Of a stretch of 64,000 bases of DNA, positions 19,005 to 28,332 are shown in pieces (position 1 is the first letter of the stretch; each line of letters opens with the position of its first letter). Source of the DNA: Thioploca ingrica (GTDB lineage Bacteria > Pseudomonadota > Gammaproteobacteria > Beggiatoales > Beggiatoaceae); contig AP014633.1 of assembly GCA_000828835.1 (NCBI GenBank), forward strand, positions 4,030,001 through 4,094,000, written 5' to 3'. Under the pieces are notes generated by a model. That model saw nothing but the letters and a program-made list of their open reading frames with translations, was not told the origin of the DNA and did not search any database. A program made the position numbers and the translations under genes.

Positions 19005-19107
19005 TCGTTCCCACGCTGATGAGGCTGTAAAAATATTCGGTTTTTGACCATTACGATAAAGCGGATATTTGTTGAGTTCTTTTACAGTCTCTAGTGTGTG
19101 GGAACGA
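19005..19107. repeat. TCGTTCCCAC nested palindrome
   Basis: Outer arms TCGTTCCCAC (19005-19014) and GTGGGAACGA (19098-19107) pair perfectly, as do inner arms CTGTAAAA (19025-19032) and TTTTACAG (19080-19087). It lies between the convergent DUF29 and RNase T2 genes. A similar GTTCCCA..TGGGAAC hairpin is at 30092-30114 and CATTCCCACGCTCC at 57663. Confidence 0.65.
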
Positions 19108-19136
19108 GGAAAAGTAAGCAAATTCACATCATTGAG

Positions 19137-19787
19137 TTATTTCACATTTCTGACCAAAAATTCTTTCTTCCCACAGCTTTTCTCTGCTTTCTTGAGAACC
19201 TCTTGACTACAAGAATTGGCTTTACCATCGAGCGAATAACAAAAGAGAATTTCTTTAAGAAACCGTCCACTTTTCCCGGAACAGGAAACCGCTAAAAAAT
19301 CTTTTGACCAACCCGAATGAGTAGCTAGAAACGCCTTTTTGAGTTCATCTACGGTAGTACGAAAAGGTTTTGGAGGTAATTTATACTGAGCCGGAATAAC
19401 AATCGATTCTTTGAGTTTCTTGGAAAGTGCCAAGTAATCCGCTTGTTTCAAGCCGGAGCAAGTGCCATGTTTCTCCCATTCATGGACATAAAGAGAATCA
19501 CTCGGATATAAATTAGGAAATTTCTCTTTTGAAGAATTAGAGAATTTTTCTGTGGTACAACTACTTGGATAACCCTTTTGATACTGAGGCCAAAGTCCAT
19601 GAAGTACTAACCCCAGCTTTTTGCCTATGGCACATTGTTGGGTATCATTATCACCTTGACCGGCACAATAATCAGGACTCCATGACATAGCCAGGACATA
19701 AAAATCAAATTTCCCAGGGTGTCCAGCAGCGTAAGAAAAATGAGTGAAACCAAATAAAAATATTGTCAACAATAGTAAATAGCGCAT
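19137..19787 (-). CDS. Secreted ribonuclease T2 family protein
   Basis: Exported endoribonuclease (216 residues from the preferred start). Both catalytic segments are present: CAS1 as LHGLWPQY and CAS2 as HEWEKHGTCSG, carrying the acid-base histidines and the Glu/Lys pair. Several cysteines suit periplasmic disulfides. A longer start at 19823 would add 12 residues (VNWFKFYEKKT) before the signal peptide; Met at 19787 gives a clean signal (MRYLLLLTIFLFGFTHFSYA) with a GAG ribosome-site-like triplet upstream, so I chose it. A role in nutrient RNA breakdown is inferred. Confidence 0.92.
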   Translation of the reverse strand: MRYLLLLTIFLFGFTHFSYAAGHPGKFDFYVLAMSWSPDYCAGQGDNDTQQCAIGKKLGLVLHGLWPQYQKGYPSSCTTEKFSNSSKEKFPNLYPSDSLYVHEWEKHGTCSGLKQADYLALSKKLKESIVIPAQYKLPPKPFRTTVDELKKAFLATHSGWSKDFLAVSCSGKSGRFLKEILFCYSLDGKANSCSQEVLKKAEKSCGKKEFLVRNVK

Positions 19788-19898
19788 CGTTTTTTTCTCA
19801 TAGAACTTGAACCAGTTAACCATCTTTTAAACAACATTCTTATTTAAATAAATTAAGTGAGTATTGTCAATAGCCCAAAAGAAAGTGTAGAGCGTACC

Positions 19899-20005
19899 AT
19901 CAATGCCATTAAGTTAAGGTTCAAGTCGATAACCACCCCCCGCTCCCCTCCTTGGCAAGGAAGGGAAGGGGGTGGTTAAAATTAGCTCAACTTAATGGCA
20001 TTGAT
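19899..20005. repeat. 107-bp element with perfect 17-bp terminal inverted repeats
   Basis: ATCAATGCCATTAAGTT (19899-19915) is the exact reverse complement of 19989-20005. Inside lies a second palindrome, AACCACCCCC (19931-19940) with GGGGGTGGTT (19968-19977), around a CTTGGCAAGG core. The ends match the 199-bp element at 4438-4636 and the single end at 47343. It lies just beyond the stop of the mazF-like gene, at the edge of the toxin-antitoxin patch. Confidence 0.75.
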
Positions 20006-20034
20006 CCTACGCGGACTTATTCACCCTAAACGGG

Positions 20035-20358
20035 CTATTCCGCAAACATTTCTAATAAAATCTTCGTCATTTCCTTAGCTATTGATTCATCTACTTTACC
20101 AAGATATTCTACTAATCGAGATTTATCGACGGTTCTTATTTGGTCTAAAACGATTTCTCCTTCTTTACTATCAAAGGTGATAGGAATACGGGTTATATAG
20201 GCACAACGTTTGGTGGTCATGGGTGCTATAATCACCGTCTTGATGTGTTTATTCATCTCATCTGGTGAAATAACAACACATGGGCGCGTTTTTTTGATTT
20301 CATGCCCGGTGGTTGGATCTAAAGACACCAGATAGACCTCGAAACGACGTATTTCCAT
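20035..20358 (-). CDS. MazF/PemK-type toxin
   Basis: A 107-residue PemK/MazF-family mRNA interferase. Family marks: an N-terminal RRFEVYLVSLDPTTGHEIKKTRPCVVIS strand region with the conserved RP and GxE/K segment, VIIAPMTT in the middle strand, and ILDQ-like VLDQIRTVDKSRL. Length is normal. It starts 6 bp after the stop of the AbrB-like antitoxin in the same direction, the standard antitoxin-first order. RNA cleavage specificity cannot be predicted from sequence. Confidence 0.88.
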   Translation of the reverse strand: MEIRRFEVYLVSLDPTTGHEIKKTRPCVVISPDEMNKHIKTVIIAPMTTKRCAYITRIPITFDSKEGEIVLDQIRTVDKSRLVEYLGKVDESIAKEMTKILLEMFAE

Positions 20359-20364
20359 TATTTT

Positions 20365-20613
20365 TTACCATTCCCATTCAGAAAGCTCCCAATCTGTTGT
20401 AGGAACCTCGTCCATTAAAGTGTCATCACCGCAAGTGGCCATCTGGGCAAATTGTTTTTCCCACCCCTGACGTTTTTGCCTGACCGGACGAATCTTGAGG
20501 CAGTTATCTTCGACTTCGAGTTCAACTTCCTTTTCAAATTGGCATTGCTCCAATATTGATTTGGGAATACGTAAACCTTTAGAATTGCCAATAGAGATAA
20601 TAGAGGCTTTCAT
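20365..20613 (-). CDS. MazE-type antitoxin, AbrB/SpoVT fold
   Basis: An 82-residue antitoxin. The N-terminal swapped-hairpin DNA-binding motif is clear (SIGNSKGLRIPKSILEQC, then VELEVEDNCLKIRP). The C-terminal acidic tail (DDTLMDEVPTTDWELSEWEW) is the kind that wraps MazF. I start at ATG 20613 (MKASII); a GTG 9 bp upstream (20622) is possible. It likely represses its own promoter in the AT-rich region upstream (20614-20700). Confidence 0.85.
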   Translation of the reverse strand: MKASIISIGNSKGLRIPKSILEQCQFEKEVELEVEDNCLKIRPVRQKRQGWEKQFAQMATCGDDTLMDEVPTTDWELSEWEW

Positions 20614-20714
20614 AATAGTCACTCAACTTGTATTTACAAAGTAATTATATTTTTGAATATATAAAATCTTTACGAGTAAATGTCAAGTTTCATCAATGAA
20701 AATGGATCGAGCCA

Positions 20715-20785
20715 GTAGCCCGGATAAAACGAAGTGTAATCCGGGATTGATTGCCCCAGATTTTGCTACGCTCCATCTGGACTAC
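20715..20785. repeat. GTAGCCCGGAT-type palindrome
   Basis: GTAGCCCGGATAAAACGAAG on the left and CTCCATCTGGACTAC on the right form an imperfect palindrome of the same family as 7459-7566 and 28233-28311. It separates the two adjacent toxin-antitoxin pairs. Confidence 0.65.
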
Positions 20786-20883
20786 ATTCGCTTAAAACAA
20801 GTTCTCGTATTCAACCTATCCAAAGAAGGCGATTTTTTATATTTTTGGTGGGTACCGGTGCCTACCACTTGGCTTTTTCCAAT

Positions 20884-21237
20884 TTAGATATGAATAATAA
20901 TTGCTGTGGTGTTTAACTCGATAAAACTATGTTTTTCAAATAAGATTACCAATTTTTCCAAATGTGCAACTAAAAGTGTTTCTAGTGCCGCGTTAGTAAT
21001 ATTGCCGGTCGTAATCAATAGCAATTTATAAGGTTTTCCTTGAATAAGAAAGGAATCTACAAAATCCCGATCTTTACTGACAACAATCCATTGCTCACGG
21101 GTAGAGAATGTGTTGATTTCGTCATCTTGTGTTCGATTACCATGAGGTAAATCCAGCGTATGCATGGCTTTGAATCCGATATCTCGCCAATGATAGACTA
21201 AACGTCGTGGTAACTGAGCATCTACTAGGAATTTCAT
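20884..21237 (-). CDS. DUF5615 PIN-like toxin
   Basis: A 117-residue PIN-like (VapC45/Mut7-C group) putative nuclease. It has the opening KFLVDAQLPRRLV with Asp6, a DDEI pair in the middle and SKDRDF, which supply the expected acidic residues. Start ATG at 21237 overlaps the stop of the DUF433 antitoxin by 4 bp, so the two are translationally coupled. This is a known toxin-antitoxin arrangement; activity is inferred. Confidence 0.82.
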   Translation of the reverse strand: MKFLVDAQLPRRLVYHWRDIGFKAMHTLDLPHGNRTQDDEINTFSTREQWIVVSKDRDFVDSFLIQGKPYKLLLITTGNITNAALETLLVAHLEKLVILFEKHSFIELNTTAIIIHI

Positions 21238-21464
21238 GGAGCAACTATTTGGATCTTCTTGATCTGAGTGAGTTGAGTCGCATAGGCAAATACTGCTAGG
21301 ATATCTTCTTTTTCAAGATCTTCATAATCAGCTACTATTTCATCTACGCTCATGCCCGCGCTCAGTAATTCTAGGATATTTTCAACCGGATAACGCAAAT
21401 GACGGATGCAAGGTTTACCATGACAAATGTGCGGATCAATAGTAATACGTTCGATTAATTTCAT
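21234..21464 (-). CDS. DUF433 antitoxin
   Basis: A 76-residue DUF433 protein (VapB45-like), a small helix-turn-helix antitoxin. Family marks: ITIDPHICHGKPCIRHLRYPVENILELL and SVDEIVADYEDLEKEDILAVFAYA. The start is preceded by a good GAGGAATT ribosome site. It is the first gene of the pair with the PIN-like toxin. Confidence 0.87.
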   Translation of the reverse strand: MKLIERITIDPHICHGKPCIRHLRYPVENILELLSAGMSVDEIVADYEDLEKEDILAVFAYATQLTQIKKIQIVAP

Positions 21465-21703
21465 AATAATTCCTCAAATTTAGTTGTTTAATAGCCCATA
21501 TTACAACGCAACTTTATCAAGGTCACCGTCGCTGAAATGGCTAAGTTTCTGATGGCTTCAATACTAATGCCATGAGAAACTGTTGGGTTACTGAGTTGCG
21601 TAACACTTTTCTTACGGAAGTGGTCGAAGCTTACCTGGTAACACATTCGCTAGATGTCCTTGGTAATAAGTACCCTCCCACAAATTTTTGTGTATAATGT
21701 TTT

Positions 21704-22080
21704 TCAAGAGATAGGTTTTATTCCAGTAAAATTGATTAACCATTCTGAACCGACATTTTTTAACACTTTTTCAACTGCTGCCACCAGCGTTTTAAAAGAG
21801 AGATAAGCGGAAAAGGGCAGCCATTTATATTTGATAAAACGCCACAGTATTTCTATCAAATTGAGTTCCGGAGAATAAGGAGGTAAATATTTAATAATGA
21901 GATTCCTGGATTCCCACTTCGGCAGGTTTTCTATAAATTCATTGCTGGTGTGAATTGAGGCATTATCGATGATAACAACGGTCTTTTTAGTTATTTGGCG
22001 ACAAAATTCATTAAAGCTGGCTACAACGATGCTAGAATCAATATTTACTTCAAAACAGAAAGATTCCAATCGATTGTCAA
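21704..22080 (-). pseudogene. IS630-family transposase, C-terminal remnant
   Basis: Only the C-terminal part of a DDE transposase remains, about 125 residues. It keeps the second Asp (VIIDNASIHTS) and the Glu in YLPPYSPELNLIEILWRFIKYKW, both typical of IS630. The N-terminal helix-turn-helix and first Asp are absent. The open frame can be extended back to 22108 only by running into a GTAGGG-type palindrome (22085-22148), which abuts the break point. No inverted repeats or TA target duplications were recognised. It is non-functional, though such a 134-residue frame could be mis-annotated as a gene. Confidence 0.85.
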
Positions 22081-22084
22081 GCCA

Positions 22085-22148
22085 TGTAGGGTAGGCAAAG
22101 CGAAGCATTGCCCAGCAAAGGGTTTCGCTTCGCTCTACCCATCCTACA
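22085..22148. repeat. TGTAGGGTAGGC-type palindrome
   Basis: TGTAGGGTAGGCAAAGCGAAGC and a right arm ending CTACCCATCCTACA flank a TTTCGCTTCGC core. It lies exactly at the break of the IS630 remnant and 5 bp beyond the sucD stop, so it may form the 3' end of the sucCD transcript. Confidence 0.7.
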
Positions 22149-22152
22149 ATTG

Positions 22153-23031
22153 CTAAGCATTCAAACCAGCTAACATCCGGCTACCTATCTCCGTCGGCGA
22201 ATGGGCAAGTGTCACGCCAGCCGCTGCTAGTGCTGCCCATTTTTCAGCCGCTGTGCCTTTGCCACCGGCGATGATGGCACCAGCATGTCCCATGCGCTTT
22301 CCGGGGGGTGCGGTTGTCCCGGCAATGTAAGCCACGACCGGTTTGGTTACCCGGGATTTGATGTATTGAGCGGCTTCTTCTTCGGCAGTACCGCCAATTT
22401 CTCCGACCATGACGATACCTTCGGTTTGGGAATCTTGTTGAAATAGTTCTAAACAATCGACAAAGCTCATGCCTTGGATGGGATCGCCACCAATTCCAAT
22501 ACAGGTGCTTTGTCCTAAATTATTGAGAGTCGTTTGATGGACTGCTTCATAAGTCAAGGTTCCCGAACGAGAGACAATCCCAATTCGACCCGGTTGATGG
22601 ATGAAGCCAGGCATAATACCGATTTTACAACCACCGGGGGTAATAATGCCGGGACAGTTGGGACCAATTAAGCGAACTTCTGGATAATAGGCGGTTAGGC
22701 TAGCTTTTACTTTCAGCATATCCAATACCGGAATGCCTTCGGTAATACAAACAATTATTTTAATTCCACCGGCGGCGGCTTCTAAAATGGCATCGGCAGC
22801 AAAAGCAGCGGGCACATAAATCATCGTCGCGACGGCATCTGTTGCCATCACGGCTTCACTGACGGTATCAAATACCGGGAGTTCAAGGTGTTTTTGTCCA
22901 CCGCGCCCCGGCGTAACACCTCCAACTAATTGTGTTCCATAAGCGAGACTTTGTTCTGAATGAAAAGTACCTTGTTTACCGGTGAATCCTTGGCAAATCA
23001 CTTTGGTATTGGCATCGACTAAAATACTCAT
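22153..23031 (-). CDS. sucD: Succinyl-CoA synthetase alpha subunit
   Basis: Cytoplasmic TCA-cycle enzyme; the alpha subunit binds CoA and carries the phospho-histidine. The 292-residue protein has normal length. Visible: the CoA-binding Rossmann start [36 protein letters not shown], and the active-site histidine in [11 protein letters not shown] (about residue 248). It overlaps sucC by 4 bp and follows it in the same operon. Confidence 0.97.
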   Translation of the reverse strand: MSILVDANTKVICQGFTGKQGTFHSEQSLAYGTQLVGGVTPGRGGQKHLELPVFDTVSEAVMATDAVATMIYVPAAFAADAILEAAAGGIKIIVCITEGIPVLDMLKVKASLTAYYPEVRLIGPNCPGIITPGGCKIGIMPGFIHQPGRIGIVSRSGTLTYEAVHQTTLNNLGQSTCIGIGGDPIQGMSFVDCLELFQQDSQTEGIVMVGEIGGTAEEEAAQYIKSRVTKPVVAYIAGTTAPPGKRMGHAGAIIAGGKGTAAEKWAALAAAGVTLAHSPTEIGSRMLAGLNA

Positions 23032-24200
23032 GGCATCATTCCTTTAGCTGCATTAACTACTTTCTGCGCTGCATCATCCAAATCATTAGCCGTAATCACC
23101 GCTAAACCACTGGCTTGTAAAAGCGCTTTGCCTCTGTCAACATGGGTTCCTTCTAAACGAACTACCACGGGTAGTTGAGTATGAGTTTGTTTAATGGCAT
23201 GAATGACGCCTTCGGCAATGAGGTCGCAGCGAACGATACCACCAAATATATTGACGAGAATAGCTTTAACTTTGGAATCCGATAAAATAATTTTGAAAGC
23301 TTCAGTGACTCGCTCAGCGGTAGTGCCGCCACCAACATCGAGGAAATTCGCTGGTTCTCCTCCTTGCCGTTTAATCACGTCCATGGTAGCCATCGCTAAA
23401 CCAGCACCATTGACCATACAGGCAATATCACCATCTAGAGCCACATAGTTGAGGTCGAATTGCCGCGCTTTATGTTCTTTTTCATCTTCTTGGCTGGGAT
23501 CATATAAGGCAGCGAGTTCGGTATGTCGATAGAGTGCGTTATCATCAATGTTGATTTTCGCATCTAAGGCAAGTAATTGATCTTGATCGGTGATAATTAA
23601 CGGATTAATCTCCACCAAGCTGAGATCTTTATCCAAGAATAACCGATATAAATTAAACAAGATTTGAGTCAATTGTTGACGTTGTTCAGCGGTTAAACCT
23701 AAGGCAAAAGCAAGGTCTCGGCATTGATAAGCTTGAATTCCAACAATGGGATCTATTGTTCGACTGATGATTTTTTCTGGCGTGGTCGCGGCGACTGCTT
23801 CGATATCCATGCCACCCGCAGCCGAGGCAATCATCGCAATCCTTTGTTTAGCTCGATCCACCACTAAGCTTAAGTAAAGTTCGCTTTTAATCGCGGTTGG
23901 ATTTTCAACCAGGACACGCTGTATCGGTTTACCACGTCCACCGGTTTGATGAGTCACCAGTGAAGATCCAATGAAATTATTGGTTATTTCCATGACTTCA
24001 TTTAGATTTTGAGCTTTTTTTATGCCACCGGCTTTTCCTCGTCCACCCGCGTGGATTTGGGCTTTAATCATCCAAGCTTCACCGCCTAATCGTTGCGCTT
24101 GTTGTTGCGCTTCTTGGGCATTAGCAGCAGGATATCCTAATGGTATTGGAATATTATATTGAGTTAATATTTGTTTAGCTTGATATTCGTGTATGTTCAT
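23028..24200 (-). CDS. sucC: Succinyl-CoA synthetase beta subunit
   Basis: Nucleotide-binding subunit of succinyl-CoA synthetase, 390 residues, normal length. It has the ATP-grasp domain ([28 protein letters not shown]) and the C-terminal ligase domain ([35 protein letters not shown]). Together with sucD it makes succinate and ATP or GTP from succinyl-CoA. It is the first gene of the operon; the promoter lies in 24201-24371, shared head-to-head with tadA. No sucAB genes adjoin, unlike in E. coli. Confidence 0.97.
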   Translation of the reverse strand: MNIHEYQAKQILTQYNIPIPLGYPAANAQEAQQQAQRLGGEAWMIKAQIHAGGRGKAGGIKKAQNLNEVMEITNNFIGSSLVTHQTGGRGKPIQRVLVENPTAIKSELYLSLVVDRAKQRIAMIASAAGGMDIEAVAATTPEKIISRTIDPIVGIQAYQCRDLAFALGLTAEQRQQLTQILFNLYRLFLDKDLSLVEINPLIITDQDQLLALDAKINIDDNALYRHTELAALYDPSQEDEKEHKARQFDLNYVALDGDIACMVNGAGLAMATMDVIKRQGGEPANFLDVGGGTTAERVTEAFKIILSDSKVKAILVNIFGGIVRCDLIAEGVIHAIKQTHTQLPVVVRLEGTHVDRGKALLQASGLAVITANDLDDAAQKVVNAAKGMMP

Positions 24201-24371
24201 ATCCGTTGTCAGTGAGCAGTTATCGGTTATTGATTCATCCTTAAAATAGCTAAAATCGAACGTGTTTATTTGTAATTAATTGCCCATTGTAACAAAGGTA
24301 AGAAAAATTGAGGATAGTAAACTATCATTATTGGAATCAAAGCCACCTATTTAAAAAAATGGAAAATTATC

Positions 24372-24839
24372 TTGAAGTTATCGGATTCTGATCAACACTG
24401 GATGTCTCAGGCTTTACGTCTGGCTGAACAAGCTGCCCATCAAGGCGAAATTCCGGTGGGTGCTATTATCGTCTATGGCGATCAATGTATTGCCGAAGGT
24501 TGGAACCAGCCTATCACCAGCCATGATCCAACCGCACATGCCGAAATCATAGCTTTACGCCAAGCCGCTCAGTATTTAAAAAACTATCGTCTCCTGAATA
24601 CCACTTTATATGTCACGCTAGAACCTTGTATTATGTGTAGTGGTGCGATTATTCAGGCACGAGTAAAGCGGGTGGTATTTGGTGCTTATGATCCCAAAGG
24701 CGGTGCCGCTGGTAGCCGTTTTGATATTCTTAGAGATTTTCGCCACAATCATCAGGTAGACTGTGTCGGTGGAATATTGGCAGCCGAATGTGGAGCCCGT
24801 TTAACCCGTTTTTTTAGTAACTGTCGTCAATCAGATTAA
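24372..24839 (+). CDS. tadA: tRNA-specific adenosine deaminase
   Basis: Essential enzyme that converts A34 to inosine in the tRNA-Arg(ACG) anticodon. The 155-residue protein has the zinc deaminase motifs HAE (His56, Glu58) and PCIMC (Cys86, Cys89), and the TadA segment [10 protein letters not shown]...[12 protein letters not shown]. The frame begins at a TTG (24372) with a GGAAA stretch just upstream; the next in-frame ATG is at 24402, so the TTG is preferred because it keeps the N-terminal helix. It precedes hisS by 14 bp. Confidence 0.93.
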   Translation: MKLSDSDQHWMSQALRLAEQAAHQGEIPVGAIIVYGDQCIAEGWNQPITSHDPTAHAEIIALRQAAQYLKNYRLLNTTLYVTLEPCIMCSGAIIQARVKRVVFGAYDPKGGAAGSRFDILRDFRHNHQVDCVGGILAAECGARLTRFFSNCRQSD

Positions 24840-24853
24840 GCCAAGGAGTTATT

Positions 24854-26122
24854 TTGTCCAAAAAGATTCAAGCCGTTCGGGGAATGAATGATATCCTTCC
24901 CTCACAAACACCGCTATGGCAACATCTCGAAGCAACTATCCGTCACCTGTTAGCCACTTATGGTTATCAAGAAATTCGGTTACCTTTGCTGGAAGCGACG
25001 GAGTTATTTGCGCGTTCCATTGGTGAAGTAACGGATATTGTTGAAAAAGAAATGTTTACTTTTACTGATCGTAACGGTGACAGTCTCACTTTACGTCCAG
25101 AAGGAACCGCCGGCTGTGTCAGAGCCGGGATTGAACAAGGATTATTTTATAATCAAACTCAACGGTTATGGTACCTCGGGCCCATGTTTCGCCATGAACG
25201 CCCGCAAAAAGGTCGCTACCGGCAGTTTCATCAAATGGGTGCCGAAGTTTATGGACTCTCTGGTCCGGATATTGATGCTGAAATGATTATCATGACCGCG
25301 CGATTTTGGCGGCAATTAGGATTATCCGACTTAGAATTACAAATTAACTCGCTGGGTTCAGCCAACGCCCGAGCCGCTTATAAAGAACAACTCAGCCATT
25401 ATTTTACGGCGCATTACCCCCAACTTGATGCTGACAGTCAGCGACGGTTATCAACGAATCCATTACGCATTCTGGATAGTAAAAATCCCGAGATGCAAGC
25501 GTTAATTGAATCAGCACCCCAATTATTAGAACACCTGGATGAGGAATCACAAGCCGATTTTGCCGCCTTGCAACAACTACTGGACCAAACTGGTATTCGC
25601 TATCGAGTTAACCCCCGTTTAGTTCGCGGTTTAGATTATTATAATAAGACGGTATTTGAATGGGTTACCCAACAATTGGGTGCGCAAGGAACTATTTGTG
25701 CCGGGGGGCGTTATGATACACTGGTAGAACAGTTGGGTGGACAACCGACACCGGCTATCGGCTTTGCGCTGGGGCTGGAACGACTCGTCTTATTACTGGC
25801 TCAAAGCAATTTACCGTTACCAAACCCAGCACCGCATGTTTATTTGATGACGATGGGTGACCAAGCGATGCAACAAGGTTTCCGTTTAGCAGAATCTTTG
25901 CGCGACGACTTACCCCAATTACGAATAGTAGTCCATTGTGGTGGTGGTAGTTTCAAAAGTCAGTTCAAACGGGCTGACAAAAGTGGTGCTCAAATCGCAT
26001 TGGTGTTGGGCGAGAATGAACTTGAACAACAACAAATCACCCTTAAATATTTACGCACCGAGCAACCACAAATTTCAGTGGCGCTAACCAAATTAGCTGA
26101 TTATCTCCAACCATTAGTTTAA
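24854..26122 (+). CDS. hisS: Histidyl-tRNA synthetase
   Basis: Class II aminoacyl-tRNA synthetase, 422 residues, normal length. Visible: [11 protein letters not shown] at the start, motif 2 [16 protein letters not shown] (residues 112-127), the histidine-binding [14 protein letters not shown], motif 3 [11 protein letters not shown], and the C-terminal anticodon domain. The start is TTG at 24854, supported by a strong AAGGAG ribosome site at 24843-24848. It heads the conserved gammaproteobacterial order hisS-yfgM-bamB. Confidence 0.97.
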   Translation: MSKKIQAVRGMNDILPSQTPLWQHLEATIRHLLATYGYQEIRLPLLEATELFARSIGEVTDIVEKEMFTFTDRNGDSLTLRPEGTAGCVRAGIEQGLFYNQTQRLWYLGPMFRHERPQKGRYRQFHQMGAEVYGLSGPDIDAEMIIMTARFWRQLGLSDLELQINSLGSANARAAYKEQLSHYFTAHYPQLDADSQRRLSTNPLRILDSKNPEMQALIESAPQLLEHLDEESQADFAALQQLLDQTGIRYRVNPRLVRGLDYYNKTVFEWVTQQLGAQGTICAGGRYDTLVEQLGGQPTPAIGFALGLERLVLLLAQSNLPLPNPAPHVYLMTMGDQAMQQGFRLAESLRDDLPQLRIVVHCGGGSFKSQFKRADKSGAQIALVLGENELEQQQITLKYLRTEQPQISVALTKLADYLQPLV

Positions 26123-26212
26123 AATAATAACATAATGTTCCAACATTCATCTGCTCTCCCTGTGAGAACTGATATAATAATACCTCTTCACCTCGTTTAA
26201 AAAGGGACTAGT

Positions 26213-27073
26213 GTGGCTGCTTACGAATCTGAACAAGAACAAATTGAAACGTTAGTAAAATGGTGGAAAGAAAATGGCACCGCCGTGGTCGCCGGTTTCT
26301 TGATCGGATTAGGATTGTTAATCGCTTGGCGTTGGTGGCAAATCTATACCACTCAACAAGCACAATTAGCTTCTGTCACTTACGATCAAGTGCTGTATGC
26401 CCTAGAAAAAGGCGAACCGGAAAAAGCGCGCCAAGCCGTACAAATGCTATTGTCTAAACACAGTAATAGTCCTTATGCTGTTCTGGCTGTGTTGAATCTG
26501 GCACGTCAAGATTTAAAGCAAGGCGATATCGAAGCGAGTCATGCCCGTTTAGAATGGGTCATAGAACAGAATCATAGTGTACCCGAATTGACTCATGTTG
26601 CCCGGTTGCGGAAAGCGAAATTATTTTTGGCGCAACACAAAATAGCTGAAGCCAAAAAATTACTGGCGAATGTAACCACGCAACCCGATTTTGCGGCGGC
26701 TTATGCTGAATTAAAGGGAGATATTGCGGTAGCAGAAAAGCAAATTGAAGTGGCTCGTCAGGCTTATACCCAAGCATTAGCCAGTGAAGATTTAGCGCCT
26801 AAATACCGTGATTGGTTACAACTGAAACTGGATGACTTAGGCTCGGGTAAAGCGGATAAAATTGAAAGTCAAACGCCATTGTCAGCTTTGGCGACACCGA
26901 GTACGGCACAAACCGAGACCCAGTTAACGGTTCCCGCTGAGACCATCGCTAATCCTGATACCACTCACGTGAATGAATTAACCATTCCAGTTTCTCCTTC
27001 GCAATCGAGTTCACTTCCGAGCGAGGAAGCCAGTACTGAAGGAGTGTCCACCGAATCTGCTCCAACTCAATAA
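26213..27073 (+). CDS. yfgM: YfgM-like SecYEG ancillary protein
   Basis: Inner-membrane protein with a short cytoplasmic N-terminus, one helix (about 24-43) and a periplasmic TPR domain. In E. coli, YfgM binds the SecYEG translocon and the PpiD chaperone. Family marks: SEQEQIETLVKWWKENG, GLLIAWRWWQIY, and the AEAKKLLANV and FAAAYAELKGDIAVA repeats. The protein is 286 residues against about 206 in E. coli; the extra length is a Ser/Thr/Pro-rich tail after about residue 222. GTG start at 26213 after an AAGGGA ribosome site. Confidence 0.9.
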   Translation: MAAYESEQEQIETLVKWWKENGTAVVAGFLIGLGLLIAWRWWQIYTTQQAQLASVTYDQVLYALEKGEPEKARQAVQMLLSKHSNSPYAVLAVLNLARQDLKQGDIEASHARLEWVIEQNHSVPELTHVARLRKAKLFLAQHKIAEAKKLLANVTTQPDFAAAYAELKGDIAVAEKQIEVARQAYTQALASEDLAPKYRDWLQLKLDDLGSGKADKIESQTPLSALATPSTAQTETQLTVPAETIANPDTTHVNELTIPVSPSQSSSLPSEEASTEGVSTESAPTQ

Positions 27074-27081
27074 TCTTATTT

Positions 27082-28227
27082 ATGTTCAAATATCTCTTGC
27101 TGTCTTTCCTTGGGATTGGGTTAAGTGGCTGTAGTATTTTTAGCGGCAAAGATAACACTGAACCGCCAGCACCATTAGTTAATTTCTCGCCTACACTCAC
27201 CTTAAAAACAGTGTGGACAGCGCGAACCGGGAGTAATGTCAGCCAAGATTATCTCCGGATTGGCCCCACTTTTCATGATGAACAATTATTGATTACTTCT
27301 CCCCAAGGACAAGTACAAGCACTCAATTTTAAAGAGGGTAACCGCATCTGGACGCAACAGCTAGAGGTACCGATTTCAAGTAGTGCAGGGGTTGGTGAAA
27401 ACTTAATCTTAGTAGGCAGCCACAAAGGCGATGTAGTCGCTTTATCAGCAACGGATGGTAAAGAAATATGGCGTACCCAAGTTTCCAGTGAAGTACTCGT
27501 GCCACCTCAAATTAGCCAAGGTGTCGTCGTCGTACGCACGGCAGACGGTAAACTGTTTGGATTGACCAGTCAAAATGGCAAGCAGCTATGGGTCTATGAA
27601 CGCAGCACGGTACCTTTGCTCACGTTACGTGGCACCAGTACTCCCCTCGTAGTCAATGATTTAATTATTGCCGGCTTTGATAATGGCAAGCTAGCCGCAT
27701 TAGAATTGCATACCGGTAAAGTGTTATGGGAAGCGCCAATCGCGGTACCCAGCGGACGCACTGAATTAGAACGCATGGTTGATATCGATGCCGATCCGTT
27801 GTTAGCAAATAAAGTCATTTATGTGAGTAGCTATCAAGGACGCACGGTGGCTATTGATTTACTCCAAGGTAAATTATTATGGGAGCGAGATATCTTTTCT
27901 TACGTGGGGTTAGGTATTGATGATCATGCACTTTATGTTACTGATACTAAAAGTCATATTTGGGCACTCGACCGTAATACTGGGGCTTCGTTATGGAAGC
28001 AAACTCAATTGCAAGCGCGCGGTCTAACTGCGCCGGTCAGCATAGGTGATTATGTCGTCGTCGGAGATAAAGAAGGTTATTTACATTGGTTGCAACGTGA
28101 CAATGGACAATTTGCCGCACGTTATCGCCTGAGTCACTATCGCATTTTAGTCCCCCCGTTGGTAGTCGGTGATACTTTAGTCGCTTATGATAGTCGAGGT
28201 CAATTAGTCGTACTACAACCGAATTGA
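27082..28227 (+). CDS. bamB: Outer membrane assembly lipoprotein BamB
   Basis: Lipoprotein of the BAM complex that assists insertion of outer-membrane beta-barrels. Signal with lipobox GLSGC (Cys17), followed by an eight-bladed propeller of PQQ-like repeats (GNRIWTQQLEV, GKEIWRTQV, GKQLWVYER, GKVLWEAPI, GKLLWERDI, GASLWKQT). At 381 residues it is the usual length. It follows yfgM by 8 bp. The gene der, which normally comes next in gammaproteobacteria, is missing here; a repeat and accessory genes replace it. Confidence 0.96.
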   Translation: MFKYLLLSFLGIGLSGCSIFSGKDNTEPPAPLVNFSPTLTLKTVWTARTGSNVSQDYLRIGPTFHDEQLLITSPQGQVQALNFKEGNRIWTQQLEVPISSSAGVGENLILVGSHKGDVVALSATDGKEIWRTQVSSEVLVPPQISQGVVVVRTADGKLFGLTSQNGKQLWVYERSTVPLLTLRGTSTPLVVNDLIIAGFDNGKLAALELHTGKVLWEAPIAVPSGRTELERMVDIDADPLLANKVIYVSSYQGRTVAIDLLQGKLLWERDIFSYVGLGIDDHALYVTDTKSHIWALDRNTGASLWKQTQLQARGLTAPVSIGDYVVVGDKEGYLHWLQRDNGQFAARYRLSHYRILVPPLVVGDTLVAYDSRGQLVVLQPN

Positions 28228-28232
28228 TAGAG

Positions 28233-28311
28233 ATAGCTTGGACTACGCTGTGCGGAATCCAGAAAAGTAATAATTTCCATCCTGGATTTTACTGCGCTTC
28301 ATCCAGGCTAT
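28233..28311. repeat. ATAGCYTGGAT-type palindrome
   Basis: Arms ATAGCTTGGACTACGCTGTG and GCGCTTCATCCAGGCTAT pair imperfectly, with inner AATCCAG and CTGGATT. Same family as 7459-7566. It starts 6 bp after the bamB stop and marks the boundary between core genes and the accessory insert. Confidence 0.7.
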
Positions 28312-28332
28312 TTACTGAGGAAACAATTTATT

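Noticed and set aside
21481-21703. Left end of an insertion sequence next to the IS630 remnant
   Set aside because: No inverted repeat matching the other side of the remnant could be found.
26173-26178. TATAAT as promoter of yfgM
   Set aside because: A matching -35 box at proper spacing is not evident, and the sequence is AT-rich, so the match is weak evidence.
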